Source of the DNA: Neodontobutis hainanensis
Lineage: Eukaryota > Chordata > Actinopteri > Gobiiformes > Odontobutidae
Direction of reading: 5' to 3'
DNA: 64,000 bases
Assembly: GCA_024349245.1 (NCBI GenBank)
Contig: JALDNG010000008.1
Span: 3,235,501-3,299,500 of the forward strand
Below are positions 22,655 to 31,358 of the stretch, in pieces. The notes under the pieces were generated by a model, which saw only the letters and a program-made list of their open reading frames with translations, was not told where the DNA came from and made no database searches. The translations under genes and the position numbers were made by a program. How positions within the stretch are numbered: position 1 is the stretch's first letter; each line of letters opens with the position of its first letter.

Positions 22655-25553
22655 GAGTGAAAGTTTAAAAGTCCTTTTTAAACATGAAAGAACATTTAGT
22701 ATTGTAATGTTATACATTATTAAACCATAAAAAAATATTGTTTTGTGTTTTTCATTGCCTCAGTCTCTACTATCTGTCAGACTGATGCAGAGCAGGTAAT
22801 TAGGAGTGTGTCAGTGTGTTGTAGATTAGAGATAGTGGTGAAATATTATATCTTAACCACAGCTTCTGAACATAACTGGAAAGACACTGTTTAAAGCCAG
22901 GTCTCACGTCTGTGCAGTTGATCTATTAAAAGCCATTAGAAGAGTAGCATTATGAGACTTCACAAGATACAAATACATTGCCAAATACATTGACTCATTT
23001 TACTCATGTTACGGGTGTCAATAAGTAAATAAATAAATGTGTGTTTGTACAATGTAGACCGGCGGTGAGCCTGCAGGAAAAACAGCCCATTGCTACGGAA
23101 GGGTATGTACTATATGTTCCCTAAATGTAAAAGTGCCAAATGAAGGCTGTAAACTCAAGTGTTTTTGTATGGCGTCTTCTCTGTAACAGTCCAGACACCT
23201 CTACTGACAACGGAGTACAAAACGTAATACACAAGCTACTGCCTCCTGTGCAATCCACTGACCACCCAACAGCAGCAACAACTACAGAAGAAAAAATGAC
23301 AAAGAGGCTGGCAAATCTAATGAACACAGTGGGAGGGCGGCAAAAGTCTCCACAAGTGTTGACGTGAAAGATGTAGCAGAAACATCAGCTAAGGCAGGGA
23401 CCAGTGCGCTTAAATGACATTACGGAAGTCTCTGCTGAGCTCACCGTTGAACAGAAACCAGCAAATGGATGTTCCGCTGACACAGATCCAACAAATGTGA
23501 CGAGTCTGTCAAATGGAGGGCAATTGGCAGTACATCCTGAAAAAAAGACTAGTGACGTATATTCGACGAGTGAAAACACTAAAACTGTTGAAGCTGCAGC
23601 TGATGCAGAGTTGGAAACCACAAGTGTCACCAATGCAGAATCAAAAGAAGAGGCTGCTCCTGACAGAGAGGTACCCAACCTATTAGCCAAATCTGAGTAC
23701 AAATCGTCTTTTCCACCTGCTCATGAAGCCTCTGTTCAGGAGAATGTTCAGGCGCAAACGTTTGATGCCTCTTTAGTGGAACCATTGCTTCATGTAATAA
23801 AAACAGAGTCAAATGAGTCTATAGGCTCTGCTTTATTGGATGATCAATCAGCTTTTGAGCATGCTGCACAGACCGTTGTGGAACCAGCAGCGGGACAATC
23901 TGTGGAAGAGACTATCAAAGAAGCAACAAAGGCGGAAAAGCCATCATCTGCAACCTCTGAGGTTACACCAGATGTTTACCAAGACAACATTGAACACAGC
24001 TCTGACTCAACAGAGACTCAATCAACCAAGCAACCTTTCCCTAAAAAGAATGTCACAAATCCGGAAGACACACATCCCCAAAATATTGTGGAGCCAAATG
24101 GAGGAAGGACTAACAAAGATACAACAAAGGTTTCATTTCCTCAGGCCTCATGTGAAGTCGGTGCTGATCCAAAAACAACTGATCAGGACTCAAAAAGTGC
24201 CAATACAACCAATTATGTTGCAAAATCACCACCTGAGATACCTGCTGTGGCCAATATGGGACCAGGAAAGAGCACCGAGACAGAAAAACGTATTCAAGAT
24301 GTGACTGGGGCTGTCTCCAAAGAATCTGCTCAAATTTGTCCACAAAAGGTGGCTGAGACAGTGGTGGTGCCATCAGAGATCTTCGCTGTGTCCTGTGTTG
24401 TAACTGAACATCCCAAAGCGGCTGAGGTGCCAGGTTCTAAGTCAGTTGCAGATATTTCATCAAAAAAAGTGGAGGAGAAGGTCACTGTGGCGCCTTTGAT
24501 TGATGGTACTGCAGAAAGTGTTGAAGGTTCAGATGAGATACAGTGTACAGCTGAGACACCTGCTGTAACACATGAAGGACATGCACAAGTTGAATCTAAT
24601 GATCAGACTTCTACACAGGGAGGCCTTATAGGAAAAGGAACAGTTAAAGCTGAGGTTGTGGTGGAGTCTTACTCTGAGGTCCCTACAACTATTAATGCTG
24701 CACCAGAAACCGCAGTTGAAGAAAACAGTCTTGAGCCACCAATTGTGAAGGATGCAACCGCACTGGAGGAGACTTCTGCCGTGACTAAAAACACAAACAC
24801 AGATGTTCAAGCTGAGTCCCCACCTGAGATCCCTGCTGAGTCCAGTGTGACTCAAGCAGCCTTGAAGTTAGATGATGCTCTTGAATTAGTGTCAATACCA
24901 AATGGTGATGCTGGGAAAAGCAAGTTGGATAAAGGAACTATTGAACTGACAGATGCATTAACTGAGACACCCACTGACAAAACTGTAACCAAATCAGCCC
25001 AAGACCCAAATCAGGCTGATAACCTCCACAACTTTAAAATGGAGCTAAGGCCCAATGACAACAAGTGAGTAACCTCTTTTTCAGTTAAACATTTATTAGG
25101 CTTTCACTTTGATAAAAAACGTTATTTTATTTAATCAGCACTCAAACTCTAGGGAAGATGGAAGAACCCAAATGCAAATCATATTTAGCAAGGTAAGTGA
25201 ATGTGTTTCTGGTTTACACCATTTGATTTTTGCTTTAAGTAATTATGTTAATGTTTCTGCCTCAGAAACACAAAAGAAGTTTGTTCCCACTGTGATCAGT
25301 TGATTGGGAATAACAAGATCATAGTTAGTGACCCTCTGATGTACCTCCACCCTGAGTGTCTTAAGGTTTGCTTTGTTATCTCTTGTTACATAACCACAAT
25401 GGGCAGATGATACTTTAATATACAGTCATCTAATATTTGATTGTGTGGACTTTTTAGTGTGTTGCATGCACAAAAAGCCTGGGGGACATGCTGACGCCGA
25501 TGTACGAACGTAACCAACTGATCTACTGTAAAGACTGCTATCAAAGTTTGTAA
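18053..25553 (+). CDS. znf185: ZNF185-like LIM-domain protein
   Basis: Coding exons: 18053-18062, 18129-18234, 18334-18402, 23058-23102, 23190-25064, 25139-25192, 25266-25365, 25458-25553; all junctions are in phase and sum to 785 codons. The N-terminus contains VLQTTKVRTSFKDDVSWIQK, matching the SWI(T/K)K-type motif shared by ZNF185 and sciellin. One 1.9-kb exon encodes a long disordered region rich in Thr, Glu, Val and Ala with repeated PPEIPA units. A C-terminal LIM domain has Cys726, Cys729, His748, Cys751, Cys754, Cys757, Cys777, Cys780. Known: mammalian ZNF185 binds F-actin and sits at stress fibres and adhesions. As assembled, exon 23190-25064 is interrupted in its own frame (stops at 23365 and 23374), and the coding potential shifts frame at about 23,296 and back at about 23,413 (see findings). 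Sciellin is the alternative name; the N-terminal motif fits ZNF185 better. Confidence 0.85.
18403..19949. other. Left part of znf185 intron, including 3' UTR of the nested gene
   Basis: No exon was found. Next to 19,950 lies the 3' UTR of the minus-strand transposase-derived gene, with an AATAAA signal on the minus strand at 19,915-19,910, about 35 nt after its stop. The remainder is unremarkable AT-rich intron. Confidence 0.5.
19950..21239 (-). CDS. Transposase-derived pogo/Tigger-type protein, probably domesticated
   Basis: A single uninterrupted 429-codon frame. The N-terminus is a basic run and a pipsqueak-type helix-turn-helix (about 18-60, with TVRQAAKEFGVPKSSL). A CENP-B-type second HTH (about 68-135) and a DDE_1-type domain (about 175-385) follow. 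Of the three catalytic acidic positions, the second (Asp287 in FDGHKS) and third (Asp323 in LQPLDMG) are present. The first, normally in an NxDE motif, reads NCSEMS, with Ser182 in place of Asp. Transposition is therefore unlikely, while DNA binding may be kept. Start chosen at MPSRNHL (adenine at -3). An upstream in-frame ATG at 21,272 lies in the intron, because a CCCCTCAG acceptor ends at 21,245. An AATAAA follows the stop. The gene lies antisense in a znf185 intron. It is the kind of gene from which JRK, TIGD and CENPB arose; no orthologue is named here. Confidence 0.85.
   Translation of the reverse strand: MPSRNHLDKIGRKKKKKWTEEAMERAFTEVKSGRCTVRQAAKEFGVPKSSLGDRVSGRVTPGSRSGPAQLITSADEELLVEFSLYMSRHGFPLTKQQLVSFASSIYRRQHRRVAFSKLGQTWWLNFRKRQEKNLTIQPAESMVRGRTVCVRKEAVDQFYHLLSTVVNTHELMDKPHQLFNCSEMSFQLGRKRLALPKSNLGFKPMPGSRDHISVLASFSAAGEDVPPFVIYSKAYPSGVCYKSQGPPGALYGWSESGCINSELFKRWFLKHFLVHAPKERPLLLIFDGHKSPVSLEVVEAARKDNVIILCLPPHCTHILQPLDMGLFVLLKQRFAALLGNRCTSDIFFAVSKKEFSGVFKETYQIAKEDDGVRIVKEGFRNCGLYPLKHYGLRDTHRMSLHNVVTASEVLSVSTHEEVVGDITETGPST
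21244..22010 (-). promoter_or_regulatory. 5' UTR intron, non-coding exon and promoter of the pogo-derived gene
   Basis: On the minus strand a GTAAGT donor at 21,720-21,715 pairs with a pyrimidine-rich CCTCTGTCCCCCTCAG acceptor ending at 21,245, giving an intron of about 476 nt directly before the start codon. The exon upstream, from 21,721 towards about 21,990, is less AT-rich and probably holds the promoter. No TATA box is seen. The splice is inferred from sequence signals. Confidence 0.45.
22188..22260 (+). mobile_element. hAT-like terminal sequence
   Basis: Starts with gagtggttcccaaactgtgg, close to the CAGTGGTTCCCAA-type terminal repeat of vertebrate hAT elements, followed by the GGTGGGCCGC block that often accompanies it. 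The other end was not located, so extent and family are open. Confidence 0.4.
22445..22590 (+). mobile_element. LINE reverse-transcriptase tail fragment
   Basis: The frame SLPKYIRDCSTLTSFKTTLK is the conserved C-terminal block of L2-like fish LINEs (LP..IR....L..FK..LKTH). It is directly followed by a T-rich stretch and the ATT microsatellite, a common 3' end arrangement. The upstream body is missing. Confidence 0.6.
22600..22654. repeat. (ATT)n microsatellite
   Basis: About 18 uninterrupted ATT units, directly after the LINE tail. Confidence 0.95.
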
Positions 25554-26402
25554 ACTCTGAGTTGATTTTTTTGTATTTTCTTCTTATTATTCTTTAACCG
25601 GTGTACTCACCTTTACCATTTGGCATTTCTTTTTCATCCACTCCTAAACATATATATGGTGCGATGAATTTTACAAAATAAAATCAATATAAAATTAAAA
25701 TGTTTTATTTGTCTTTAATCATCAGGCTCACACAACACAACCTGCTCAATAAGTAGCACACTGGACATAGGTCCAGAAGAAAGACACTAAGCATTAACAA
25801 CATTGTTGTACTAAACAGCTTTTTTTATGGAGTCAGACCTTTGTTTACTCCCACATAGTGGTGTTCAAACAAAGCAAAATGCAAAGGTTTGTGAATGCAA
25901 ATTGTACATGCATGGTAAGTGAAAACTGCAGCAGGTTCATATTTCTTGCAGAAAATGTTGGTACATTCAGATTTATTTCATTGAGTTCACACAATATTAA
26001 TATAAAATAGTTATAAAGCAGCAGTAGCGTCATCATATTGAGTGTATGCATTTTTAAAAATGGTGCACACGGTTATAATTTGCCAGACAAACTCTTATAG
26101 TTCTTGACGTTGCTGAACAAAATGAGAAACACAACATACAGAGAACTGAGCCACACAAGAAAATCAGCAGCAGCTAGGATGTGGTCCTAATGCTGGAAAC
26201 CAGTGCTTCATCTCATTCTGTTGTTCATATAAACAGTTATAAGAACCCTCTGTCAGTTAATGTACATTTTTAAAGAAATTGCAGGTGATCCATCTGGAAG
26301 TTGCTGTGTCAAAGCAGATGAAGGGAATCGGTGATGTGTGTGCAGACTGTCCATCTCACAGCCAAATGTTGGGCTGGATATGGATGGATGGAGGCGTTTT
26401 AG
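25554..26402. other. Convergent 3' UTRs of znf185 and plp1
   Basis: znf185 (plus) ends at 25,553 with an AATAAA at 25,677-25,682. plp1 (minus) ends at 26,403, and a minus-strand AATAAA candidate lies at 25,977-25,972, giving a 3' UTR of about 430 nt. The two genes are tail-to-tail with only a few hundred bases between likely poly(A) sites. No other gene is seen. Confidence 0.6.
25677..25682 (+). terminator. znf185: Poly(A) signal of znf185
   Basis: AATAAA about 125 nt after the znf185 stop codon, followed by an AT-rich and then T/GT-rich stretch. Confidence 0.6.
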
Positions 26403-29400
26403 TTAACGGATACCTTTCCTGCCAAGAAACCGCAGGACTGCATAGTTGTAGGTGGTGGCAACAAGATACAGAAACTGCGAAGGAAAATGATAAGGAACAT
26501 TATTCATCATATTCCTTACATTGGCATCAGGAAGACATGTGTAAATTGTAAAAAGTATATTTAATATTCAAAGCACTGATGTTTTCACCTCAAATGTATT
26601 GAGTTCAATGCTAAAAGTCTAAATACAGTAACTATATTGAAACCAAATGGAAAATGTACATTTTATGTCAATCTCTAAACTGTACAAAAATAGAATTTAG
26701 GTACTGTCAAGATAAAAGCTGAGCATAGCTTTTCAAAAGGATATCCATGTGAAGTCATGTTGTAAAAAACACATGCTCACCAGGGCTAAAAGGGTGACTC
26801 CTGCTCCCACAAACGCAGCTATGTAAAGGTCATAGGTCAGGTGGAACTGCAGACACAAATACAGTATTAGTCAGTGGCAACATTTCTTATGCATAACCTT
26901 TATTATACACATTTCCCGATCAGATATGCCACTTATTCTCCTCTGTGAGTGCATGTAGGTCTTAGTGAGAATGATGACAACCATTACTGAACAGTGCAAA
27001 ATGAAACTCTGAATGAATCGACTTACTTCACTGGCTTTGCAAATAGATGCCAAGGTCAACCCACAAGCTTTGCCTGGCATTGCATTCCAAGGAAGTAGAC
27101 CTTAAATGAAGACATGACATACGTTATTACCAGTGCTGGATGCTGATGTACTGTAAGGAAGTTGTTTTCTGATTCAGTTCATGTAACAGATTCAAATTTT
27201 GTAGCAAGAACTTTACATAAAGAGCAGGCATTGCATTACAAATTCAACCACAGGGTTTCCACTTTGCAGACTATTTCATTGATCCGCATTAGTATTTTGT
27301 TCAGGTGGTCACATCAGGTCAGTCATTTTGAGAATCACATACCATACTGCCTGGCGTCCATGCAAATCCAGTTGTGCTGATTAATGCTGGGTGTGGTTTC
27401 AGCTAAGATGTTGATCTTGTGACAGGTTTGCTCCATGTTGAACAAGAAGAAGACTGGGATAACAGTGAAGGCAAACACCACCAGCCAGATGAAGGTCAGG
27501 ATGTATGTCACGACAATAAACTAATAAAAAGAAGAGAGGTCAGAAACTGGAGCAGCTCCCATGGGGATATGATGAAGAACTATGAGTCACAAAGTGTCTC
27601 TCAAATAAAAACTGAGCTTAAAAGACAAACTTAACACAGAGTTGCATTAAAGGCCTCACTGGTTGCTGACTGTTATAGTTTTCTTATTTCTCTTATGTGA
27701 CTTTTTGCATTTTTGTTTTGTCTCAATGATTGTACTTGTAGTGAGTGAGTACGCCTATAAGCAAACCCCTCCCCCCCCACTCCTAAATCCACCCTCTGGA
27801 CCCTCCCTGTTCTCACCGTGAGGCTAAGGCAGCGGCCACACTGGGTGCTCCTGAATTCACCAAATGTCTGCTTGACTGCACTGGTGCTGTAGAAACCCTC
27901 GGCCAAAAGCAGAATGCCGTAGAGGAAGAAAAACGATGCAAGGCCATAGATAACATACTGGAAGTACTTGATACTGGAAAACCAAAAGGAAAAGTCAGTC
28001 AGAAAGTTTTATTCAATATCATTGCAAATGTAACTGAGACAGTCAGTGAGTGTCACTTACAATGAGGCCATCCCCACAAAGTCCTGAGGATTTCGGGCAA
28101 AGTAAGTCTCAACCAGGACATCGGTTGCGGCCAGTGCTTGATGCCCGGCGCCGCAAAATAACGCCATGCCAGCATAGCACAGCAAGGTGGCCACCAGCGA
28201 TGGGTAGGGCACAGCCCCAATGCAGCGGACACAGCAATCATAACAACCTGAGGGGGCAAAATAAATGAACACACAGGCGGCACACACCGCACAAATAATC
28301 ACACAACACATCTAAGCCACGATGCGTAACCCCATCACTCAGTGAGGAGCAATGGAAAAGGTAAATCCATCTGCACAAAATCCACTAACAAGAAAGCAAC
28401 ACAATCAAAATCAAAACAGGAGTTCAAGCAGTGATTCCCAATAAACCGTCCGAACAAAAGCCTTCAATCTTACAAAAAGCAAGCCTTTCAGAATAAGCAA
28501 GCAAGCGAAAATCCACAGTGTTAATAAAATGCAATGGCAGAAATGGGATAGAGGAAAGCACCTAAGGCTTTGCAAAGCCAAGGCTGCCTGACCGGAAACA
28601 TTTGCTGCTTCTGATCCTGTACTCCACAACAAGAAAGATCCTACTGGCAACCAGTGATGTACTGTGAAGACTAGTATTACTACTACTGTAAAATAGCCCT
28701 CTCTGTGCTGATTTCATCTGTGTGCTAAAGTTTCAGTGCTTGGCCCCTGCTGATCATTGTCCAACCCTCTATCCCTGGCGGTCACAGGCGTCACCGGGCG
28801 AATGGTGGTGCAACATTGGCTTTGAGCACCAAGAGGAAAGAGCTTGTCTTTGTGGCTCTGGACACAATATCTATTGTCTTTGTCAGTGGTAGAACAAAGG
28901 GCAAACAAACAAAGACAATAGTGCCACAACACATAGTAGAGCGACCCAGGGGTTACCACAGTCTCAGTCCCTTGGCTCATGTCACTTCTCAGGCCACCGT
29001 CCCTCCACTTCTGTTCTCACTGGTACCAAGGCACTGGTCACGCCAGGGGCCACGCTTTAAAATGGGCGACTTTTAATATCTGGACAACAGCAAAAACAAC
29101 CTTAGTGAAAATATTTATGGGCGGTGCATTCAGTGTCTGGAAAAGATAAAACTGATGATTCTACATTTGGATTTTAAAAGCAACAGGAAAGGAACAAACA
29201 AACTGCTCAAGTATAAATAGTAACAGCAGGAAGAGTACAAGAGTCCCATAAATGTTAGTGCACACAGACGCCTACACTTCAGCTGCAGCGTTGGATGCAC
29301 TTATAAATCAGCCATTACAGTTGGTATTCGCAACAACTGTCATTAACTGAGAATCCATTGTTTCAAAACACTGCAATTGCTCCTTAAATGATGTGTTCAT

Positions 29401-29903
29401 TGGCTTTAAAAAAAGATTCCTTATTAAGAATTCTAAATGTATCAAAAGTTGTTTGGGTCCACAGTCCCATGGGAAGCTAATTTATTCCTCGGACACATGT
29501 GGGAGTTTCTGACCTCTTTCACATGACCGACCTGGCATGGCCTTGGCATGATGAGAGCAGCTGACCATGTCTGGCAGCCAACTCCGATTCCAGATTTGTC
29601 CATGGTTAAAATCATTAGAGTAGCTACAGTTATTCTTACATTGTGTTTTTATACAGCTCACAATGTTAGAATAACTCTTTAATTTGATGCCTTTAAACAT
29701 GACCAAATATTAAAGTTATTACATGTCAAAGGGTGAATTTAGTTATAAATAAATATAAAAGAAAGTTAGTCCGCTTGCCTTCAGTGGGACAACCAAAATC
29801 AAAGGGACATATCAAAGACTGTATTAGTAAGTTATTTACACATTTTCAAACCACATTCATAATAAATGATAAAAGTTATTAAAGATTCTTTGCACTCACC
29901 CAT
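26403..29903 (-). CDS. plp1: Myelin proteolipid protein, DM20 isoform
   Basis: Seven exons join in phase to 245 aa: 29903-29900 (ATGG only), 28247-28061, 27973-27817, 27520-27343, 27100-27027, 26846-26781, 26474-26403. Exon sizes 187, 157, 74 and 66 nt equal those recalled for mammalian PLP1/DM20, and exon 1 likewise codes only Met plus one base. The start MGCYDCCVRCIG keeps the N-terminal Cys cluster that is palmitoylated in mammals. Four membrane segments are clear (about 10-36, 63-88, 118-146, 203-232), with the large extracellular loop containing LLPWNAMPGKACG. Known: a tetraspan protein of compact myelin in oligodendrocytes. The mammalian PLP-specific 35-residue insert (exon 3B) is absent, as usual for fish. 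The plp1a/plp1b paralogue cannot be told from sequence alone; M6 proteins are excluded by the loop and the C-terminus. Confidence 0.94.
28871..28921. promoter_or_regulatory. plp1: Inverted SOX-like motif pair in plp1 intron 1
   Basis: Perfect 13-nt inverted repeat: ctattgtctttgt at 28,871-28,883 and acaaagacaatag at 28,909-28,921, with a 25-nt spacer that itself holds two further AACAAAG/AACAAAC-like words. Each arm contains an ACAAAG and an ACAAT core, both SOX-type. SOX10 is a known activator of Plp1, partly through intron 1. Function here is inferred. Confidence 0.4.
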
Positions 29904-30103
29904 GTCCAGAAAGAAGGTGCGCTTGAGGGAGTTATTGAAGTTTTCCTGGATGGCTTTGTGACTGTGATATGAGGATATGAGAAGTTATTCCGCGCCGCTC
30001 CTATATGAATCTGACTCGAGCTTTTGTCTCATCAACAATAGATAGACCACATCTCCCCGAGTCTGATCTTAAAGTCACAAAGTCCCATTTCAGCTGCCAG
30101 TCA

Positions 30104-30111
30104 TTTTTATA
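30104..30111 (-). promoter_or_regulatory. plp1: TATA box of plp1
   Basis: TATAAAAA on the minus strand, about 200 nt upstream of the start codon. A start of transcription near 30,080 would give a 5' UTR of about 175-180 nt, contiguous with the ATGG exon, as in the mammalian gene. Confidence 0.6.
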
Positions 30112-30119
30112 GGGTCACG

Positions 30120-31145
30120 CGTTTAGGACTTGGCCACAAGGAGCGGGGCATAATTTCCCCTCATAAACTTTTATGCTTTGATATTTGGAGAAAGTGTTTT
30201 TTGGGGGGTGTTGCTTTTTTTCTTTTCCTTTTTTGTGATTGTTCCATTTTAAAATTTATCAGTAATGTGTGGATTATTAAACCAGCAGGAAGCTTTTTTG
30301 ATATACATTTTATGAACAATTGGTAGAATAATAATAAAACTTAACATAAATTGAATGCAAAAAGTCTGATCACGATACAAATCACAGCACACTGACGCTT
30401 TGCTGTGTGTCCAAACCTTTAGGACACATATTAGCTACATCAGGTACCAGTGTAACGAGGGCGTATACATCGGATGTTTGCTCATTAACATGTGTTGAAG
30501 GTCAAACCCTGTAGTGTTGTCTCGAGAGTCCTCGAGAACATCTTTAGAAACTACACAAAGCGATATGAAGCCCTGAAGCACAAAAGAGTGAAATAAATCG
30601 AAATGCCAGTGAGTGACATTGATGAAGTTGACTAACAAGGGTGACATTGACGGTGGGGTCCAGCTGCTGCCCTCGTTCCCTCCCTCCCTCATGTTTGACC
30701 CAGTTGATGTCAAAGCTGGGTTCTGTACAAGGGAGCCAGTGTGGTGCAACAAAAAAACACCAGCCTTTTTCTGAGGGGGGGAAGGGGGGGCTTACCATTT
30801 TAATACTTTAACACACATCACTAACACGTGTGTAATGTGCGTGTGTAATGTGCTCTGTGCTCTGTAATGTGCGTGTGATGTTACATTTGTCAAAAATAAT
30901 GGTAAAGCAATGTATTATTTTCAACAACATGTTAAATATTCTCCTCATTTTCTCAATATTTCTTTATTTCCTCACTATCTTCTCAGGCCGCCTTACGTAC
31001 TTTTCAATCTCAGTACTGTTCAGAGAGTCCAAAACATGGAACCGCTTACTTGTGTCCTTCTTAGATCTTTTACCACAGCAGTATCAAATCCTTTGAATCT
31101 CTACCATTGAATAATTGTAATTTTCCATGTTGTTTAAGCAGGCTA
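30120..31145. other. plp1 upstream region
   Basis: Intergenic. Contains low-complexity patches (G-run near 30,774-30,790; repeated GTGTAATGTGC-like words at 30,828-30,875). No exon or known element was recognised; upstream regulatory sites of plp1 may lie here. Confidence 0.4.
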
Positions 31146-31149
31146 TTTT

Positions 31150-31358
31150 GCAACTGTACTTACAATTACATTCCAAAGCGACTTACATTGTTCTACAGTA
31201 ATTACCAGTGACAGTGTGACAGTCACTGGAGGCAAGGTGGGTTAAGTGTCTTGCCCAAGGACACAACGACAGTATGAACTGTGTGGAGAGTGGGAATCGA
31301 ACCGCCTACCTTCCGGTTGAAGGACGAAGCTCTACCCACTGAGCTACTGCCGCCCCAG
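31150..31358 (-). mobile_element. tRNA-derived SINE
   Basis: Minus-strand copy of the SINE family. The head at 31,357 (gggcggcagtagctcagtgg, B-box ggttcgattccc) is followed by the gtccttgggcaagacactta body. The end has the aagtcgctttggaatgtaat tail near 31,165. Confidence 0.8.

Noticed and set aside
23840..24304. 154-codon frame overlapping znf185
   Set aside because: Alternative-frame shadow of the long znf185 exon.
27673..27816. Open frame continuing past the plp1 157-nt exon as a possible PLP-specific 3B segment
   Set aside because: The translation does not match the known 3B insert; fish are known to make only DM20, and the donor at 27,816-27,815 is good.
30435..30798. Minus-strand open frames upstream of plp1
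   Set aside because: No motifs or splice sites; they overlap in two frames and lie upstream of the plp1 promoter.
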